Source: Eledone cirrhosa (Eukaryota; Mollusca; Cephalopoda; Octopoda; Eledonidae). Taken from it: a stretch of DNA of 64,000 nt. The DNA is taken from the NCBI GenBank assembly GCA_964016885.1, contig OZ024741.1:414486081-414550080 (forward strand), given 5' to 3'. Under the pieces are notes generated by a model that was not told the origin of the DNA, did not search any database, and was given only the letters and a program-made list of their open reading frames with translations. Positions 60,668 to 64,000 of this stretch are shown piece after piece. Made by a program: the position numbers and the translations under genes. The stretch's first letter is position 1, and the number at the start of each line of letters is the position of its first letter.

Positions 60668-61100
60668 CACCAACCCAATATGGTCTGATATGACCCAACC
60701 TAATATGGTCTGATATGACCCAGCCCAATATGGTCTGATATGACCCAACCCAATATGGTCTGATATGACCCAGGCAAATATGGTCTGATATGACCCAGGC
60801 CAATATGGTCTGATATGACCCAGGCCAATATGGTCTGATATGACCCAGCCCAATATGGTCTGATATGACCCAGCCCAATATGGTCTGATTATGACCCAGC
60901 ACAATATGGTCTATGACCCAACCCAATATTGTTCAATCTGACCCAGGCCAATATGGTCTGATATGACCCAACCCAATATGGTCTGATATGAGCCAGCGCA
61001 ATATGGTTTGATATGACCCAACCCAATATGGTCTGATATGACCCAACCCAATATGGTTCAATCTGACCCAGGCCAATATGTCTGATATGACCCAACCCAT
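60668..61100. repeat. 25-bp tandem array (about 17 copies)
   Basis: The unit ccaatatggtctgatatgac plus ccagc is 25 bp. The junction varies between caacc, cagcc, caggc and cagca, and some units have a deletion or gttcaatctg in place of gtctgatatg. Minus-strand open frames (WVISDHIGLGHIRPYW-like) are repeat artefacts. The unit is five pentamers and grades into the pentamer array to its right. Confidence 0.93.
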
Positions 61101-61805
61101 TTCGATCCAATCCAGACCATTTTGTTCCAGTCTGATCCAATATGGCCCAATCTGGTTCGGAACAATCCAATCCAGTCTGGTCTAATCAGGTTAGATCCAA
61201 TCTGGTTTTATCTGATCCAGTTTTATCTGACTTGGTTTGATCTAATCTGGTCCAATCTGATCCAATCTGGTCTGATCCAATCTAGTTTGATAATATTTGG
61301 TTTAATCCAATCCAGTCTGATCTGATTCAGTTTGATCTGATCTGGTTTGATCTGATCCAGTTTGTTCCAATCCGGTCTTATCCAGTCAGGTCTGATCTGA
61401 TTCAGTTTGATCCAATTCAATTTGGTCCAATCCAGACTGACTTTGTCAATTTTGATCTGATCCCATCTAATCCAATTCTGTTTGATCTGATCCAGTTTGA
61501 TCTGATCCGGTTTGATCCAATTCGGTCTGATCTGTTTTGATAATAATCAGTCTGATCCAATCCCTTTTTATCCAGTTCAGTTTGATCCGAATCGTTTTGA
61601 TCCAATCCAGTTTAATTTGATCCAATCTGATCCAATTCAGTTTGAACCAATCTGGTCTGATCTGATCCAGTTTGATCCAATCTGGTTTATCCAATCCAGT
61701 TTGTTCCAATTCAGTCTGATCTTGTCAAGTTTGATCCAATCCGGTTTAGTTTAATCTGATCCAATCCAGTTTGATCTGATCTGATCCAGTTTAGCCCCAT
61801 CCAAT
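61101..61805. repeat. Degenerate pentamer-based repeat (tctga/tccaa/tttga family)
   Basis: The sequence can be read as successive pentamers such as tctga, tccag, tttga, tctga, tccgg, tttga, tccaa, ttcgg, with frequent substitutions and few indels. Consequently several 60-80-codon frames stay open on both strands (DQTGLDQ-type and FDPIQFN-type), none with gene features. It is continuous with the 25-bp array. Confidence 0.85.
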
Positions 61806-62269
61806 CAGATCAGAATTGAACAGGATCATGCCATTATAAATACATGAAGTACAAATCAACAAGTCAGAATTCACTTCAGTCATTCATAATTGCTGCCAGA
61901 TTCAGGTGACAACCACCATACAACAGCTATGACCTCATCAGACAATTGCTGTCAGATAGATTCAGATGACAACCACCATACAACAGCTACGACCTCATCA
62001 GACAGAAGTTGAACAGAAAAAACAGTAAAAACATGAAGACACAAAAATTATTCCTGTTGCTTCGACACATTGATGCACCCTGGGCCGATACCCAGTGTTG
62101 CCTTCCCAAAGCACCGGTGACTCAGAATAAACAGCCCCACAGCATCAGCAATAGGAATACAGTAGGCCACTATCTACCAGTGAGAGGCTGCCTCACCACA
62201 ACATCATCAAGCCATTGTGAATTCCCTAGTGGTGCCATGGTTTGAGATTCTCCCTCCACTTGCTCAGGG

Positions 62270-62270
<1 letters not shown>
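61806..62270. other. Unique sequence, no gene recognised
   Basis: It contains the direct duplication at 61888-62004 and a 78-codon plus-strand frame (62009-62245) without recognisable domain, Kozak context or splice signals. Neither strand shows the UNC79 residues expected upstream of exon 8121-8250. Confidence 0.55.
61888..62004 (+). repeat. Direct duplication of about 58 bp
   Basis: gattcaggtgacaaccacca and following caacagctatgacctcatca are repeated 60 bp later with three substitutions and a 4-bp insertion (cagatagattc). Identity between copies is about 93%. Confidence 0.85.

Positions 62271-62320
<50 letters not shown>
62271..62320. repeat. (TA)n microsatellite
   Basis: About 22 TA dinucleotides without interruption, between unique sequence and the 45-bp array. 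Confidence 0.95.
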
Positions 62321-62321
<1 letters not shown>

Positions 62322-64000
62322 GTGTGGACTGGGTGTTTTTGTTCTGGCACCAGCATCACCACCTTACAGAGTGGACTGGGTGTTTTTGTTGTGACCAGCA
62401 TTACCACCTTACAGAGTGGACTGGGTGTTTTTGTTGTGTGACCAGCATCACCACCTTACAGAGTGGACTGGGTGTTTTTGTTCTGGCACCAGCATTACCA
62501 CCTTACAGAGTGGACTGGGTGTTTTTGTTGTGACCAGCATTACCACCTTACAGAGTGGACTGGGTGTTTTTGTTCTGGCACCAGCATTACCACCTTACAG
62601 AGTGGACTGGGTGTTTTTGTTGTGTGACCAGCATCACCACCTTACAGAGTGGACTGGGTGTTTTTGTTGTGACCAGCATTACCACCTTACAGAGTGGACT
62701 GGGTGTTTTTGTTGTGACCAGCATTACCACCTTACAGAGTGGACTGGGTGTTTTTGTTGTGTGACCAGCATCACCACCTTACAGAGTGGACTGGGTGTTT
62801 TTGTTGTGACCAGCATTACCACCTTACAGAGTGTACTGGGTGTTTTTCTTGTGTCACCAGCATTACCACCTTACAGAGTGTACTGGGTGTTTTTGTTTGT
62901 GTCACCAGCATTACCACCTTACAGAGTGAACTGGGTGTTTTTGTTGTGGCACCAGCATTACCACCTTACAGAGTGTACTGGGTGTTTTTGTTTGTGTCAC
63001 CAGCATTACCACCTTACAGAGTGTACTGGGTGTTTTTGTTGTGACCAGCATTACCACCTTAGAGTGGACTGGGTGTTTTTGTTGTGACCAGCATTACCAC
63101 CTTACAGAGTGGACTGGGTGTTTTTGTTGTGTGACCAGCATCACCACCTTACAGAGTGGACTGGGTGTTTTTGTTGTGACCAGCATTACCATCTTACAGA
63201 GTGGACTGGGTGTTTTTGTTGTGACCAGCATTACCACCTTACAGAGTGGACTGGGTGTTTTTGTTCTGGCACCAGCATTACCACCTTACAGAGTGTACTG
63301 GGTGTTTTTGTTGTGTGACCAGCATCACCACCTTACAGAGTGGACTGGGTGTTTTTGTTGTGACCAGCATTACCACCTTACAGAGTGTACTGGGTGTTTT
63401 TGTTGTGACCAGCATTACCACCTTACAGAGTGTACTGGGTGCTTTTGTTGTGACCAGCATTACCACCTTACAGAGTGGACTGGGTGTTTTTGTTGTGACC
63501 AGCATTACCACCTTACAGAGTGTACTGGGTGTTTTTCTTGTGTCACCAGCATTACCACCTTACAGAGTGTACTGGGTGTTTTTGTTTGTGTCACCAGCAT
63601 TACCACCTTACAGAGTGGACTGGGTGTTTTTGTTGTGACCAGCATTACCACCTTACAGAGTGGACTGGGTGTTTTTGTTGTGACCAGCATTACCACCTTA
63701 CAGAGTGGACTGGGTGTTTTTGTTGTGACCAGCATTACCACCTTACAGAGTGTACTGGGTGTTTTTGTTTGTGTCACCAGCATTACCACCTTACAGAGTG
63801 GACTGGGTGTTTTTGTTGGGACCAGCATTACCACCTTACAGAGTGGACTGGGTGTTTTTGTTGTGTGACCTGCATTACCACCTTACAGAGTGGACTGGGT
63901 GTTTTTGTTGTGACCAGCATTACCACCTTACAGAGTGGACTGGGTGTTTTTGTTGGGACCAGCATTACCACCTTACAGAGTGGACTGGGTGTTTTTGTTG
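62321..64000. repeat. 45-48-bp minisatellite (about 36 copies, continues right of window)
   Basis: The unit is gtggactgggtgtttttgtt followed by gtgaccagcattaccacctt and acaga. The linker after tgttttt varies: gttgtgacc (45 bp), gttgtgtgacc and gttctggcacc (47 bp), cttgtgtcacc (47 bp) and gtttgtgtcacc (48 bp). A linked g/t polymorphism (gtggactggg or gtgtactggg) accompanies the linker types, and short ordered series recur. On the minus strand each unit holds tctgtaaggtgg, a 5'-splice-site-like string. Open frames (TGCFCCDQHYHLTE and similar) shift frame at the linkers and are artefacts. Confidence 0.95.

Noticed and set aside
60636..61754. Short open frames in the 25-bp and pentamer arrays (WVISDHIGLGHIRPYW and DQTGLDQ types)
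   Set aside because: Translations of simple repeats with several frames open at once. No start context, signal peptide or domain.
62009..62245. 78-codon plus-strand frame
   Set aside because: No recognised domain, length within chance expectation, and no splice or start evidence.
62217..63868. Cys/Trp-rich open frames in the 45-bp array
   Set aside because: The frame changes with linker length (45, 47, 48 bp) and the array runs off the window. Repeat by-products.

Overview
The window is animal (eukaryotic) DNA, most likely from a cephalopod mollusc of octopus type. The evidence is a set of tRNA-derived SINE copies of the kind common in octopus and squid genomes (4913-5249, 5531-5690, about 5885-5952, 60237-60296, 60380-60480), plus long AT and GATA/GA microsatellites. 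About 93% of the 64 kb is tandem repeat. No prokaryotic gene, operon, RNA gene or CRISPR array is present. The species assignment is an inference.

The only gene I can support is on the minus strand: three consecutive coding exons of unc79, the large cytoplasmic auxiliary subunit of the NALCN sodium-leak channel. They lie at 8121-8250, 7386-7450 and 6118-6276. All three have GT-AG splice sites, their phases join (0 to 1, 1 to 0, 0 to 0), and the products align without gaps to the human UNC79 segment as I recall it (shared motifs DLL-VIAYGP, LF-YWP, AVK-MC, DKPPPLY-C--C, D-LLP). The neighbouring exons on either side were not found, so nearly everything else in the window is probably intron of this gene. 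The intron upstream of 8250 then runs at least 55.7 kb and the intron downstream of 6118 at least 6.1 kb.

Layout: 1-4620 is a 43-bp minisatellite cut by the window edge. 4621-6117 is mixed intron with SINEs, one of them flanked by perfect 13-bp target-site duplications. 6118-8250 is the exon cluster. The intron between the 7386-7450 and 6118-6276 exons holds a 60-bp array whose unit copies the 3' splice site and first ten codons of exon 6118-6276, and also a dead LINE fragment. The intron between the 8121-8250 and 7386-7450 exons is mostly a 20-bp C/A-rich (sense strand) minisatellite and a GT/AC tract. 8251-8740 is intron with a near-perfect 127-bp palindrome. 8741-60017 is one 51-kb array of a 39-bp satellite, about 1,315 monomers, with layered higher-order duplications. 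60018-62320 holds an inverted SINE pair, a 25-bp array grading into a degenerate pentamer array, and TA tracts. 62321-64000 is a 45-48-bp minisatellite that continues past the window.

The very long open frames in the 39-bp array (up to about 2,700 codons, on both strands) arise because 39 is a multiple of 3 and the monomer lacks stops in three of six frames. I do not regard them as genes. The main points of interest are the neuronal channel-subunit gene embedded in satellite DNA, the tandemly multiplied splice acceptor in front of one of its exons, and the nested amplification history of the 39-bp and 43-bp arrays.
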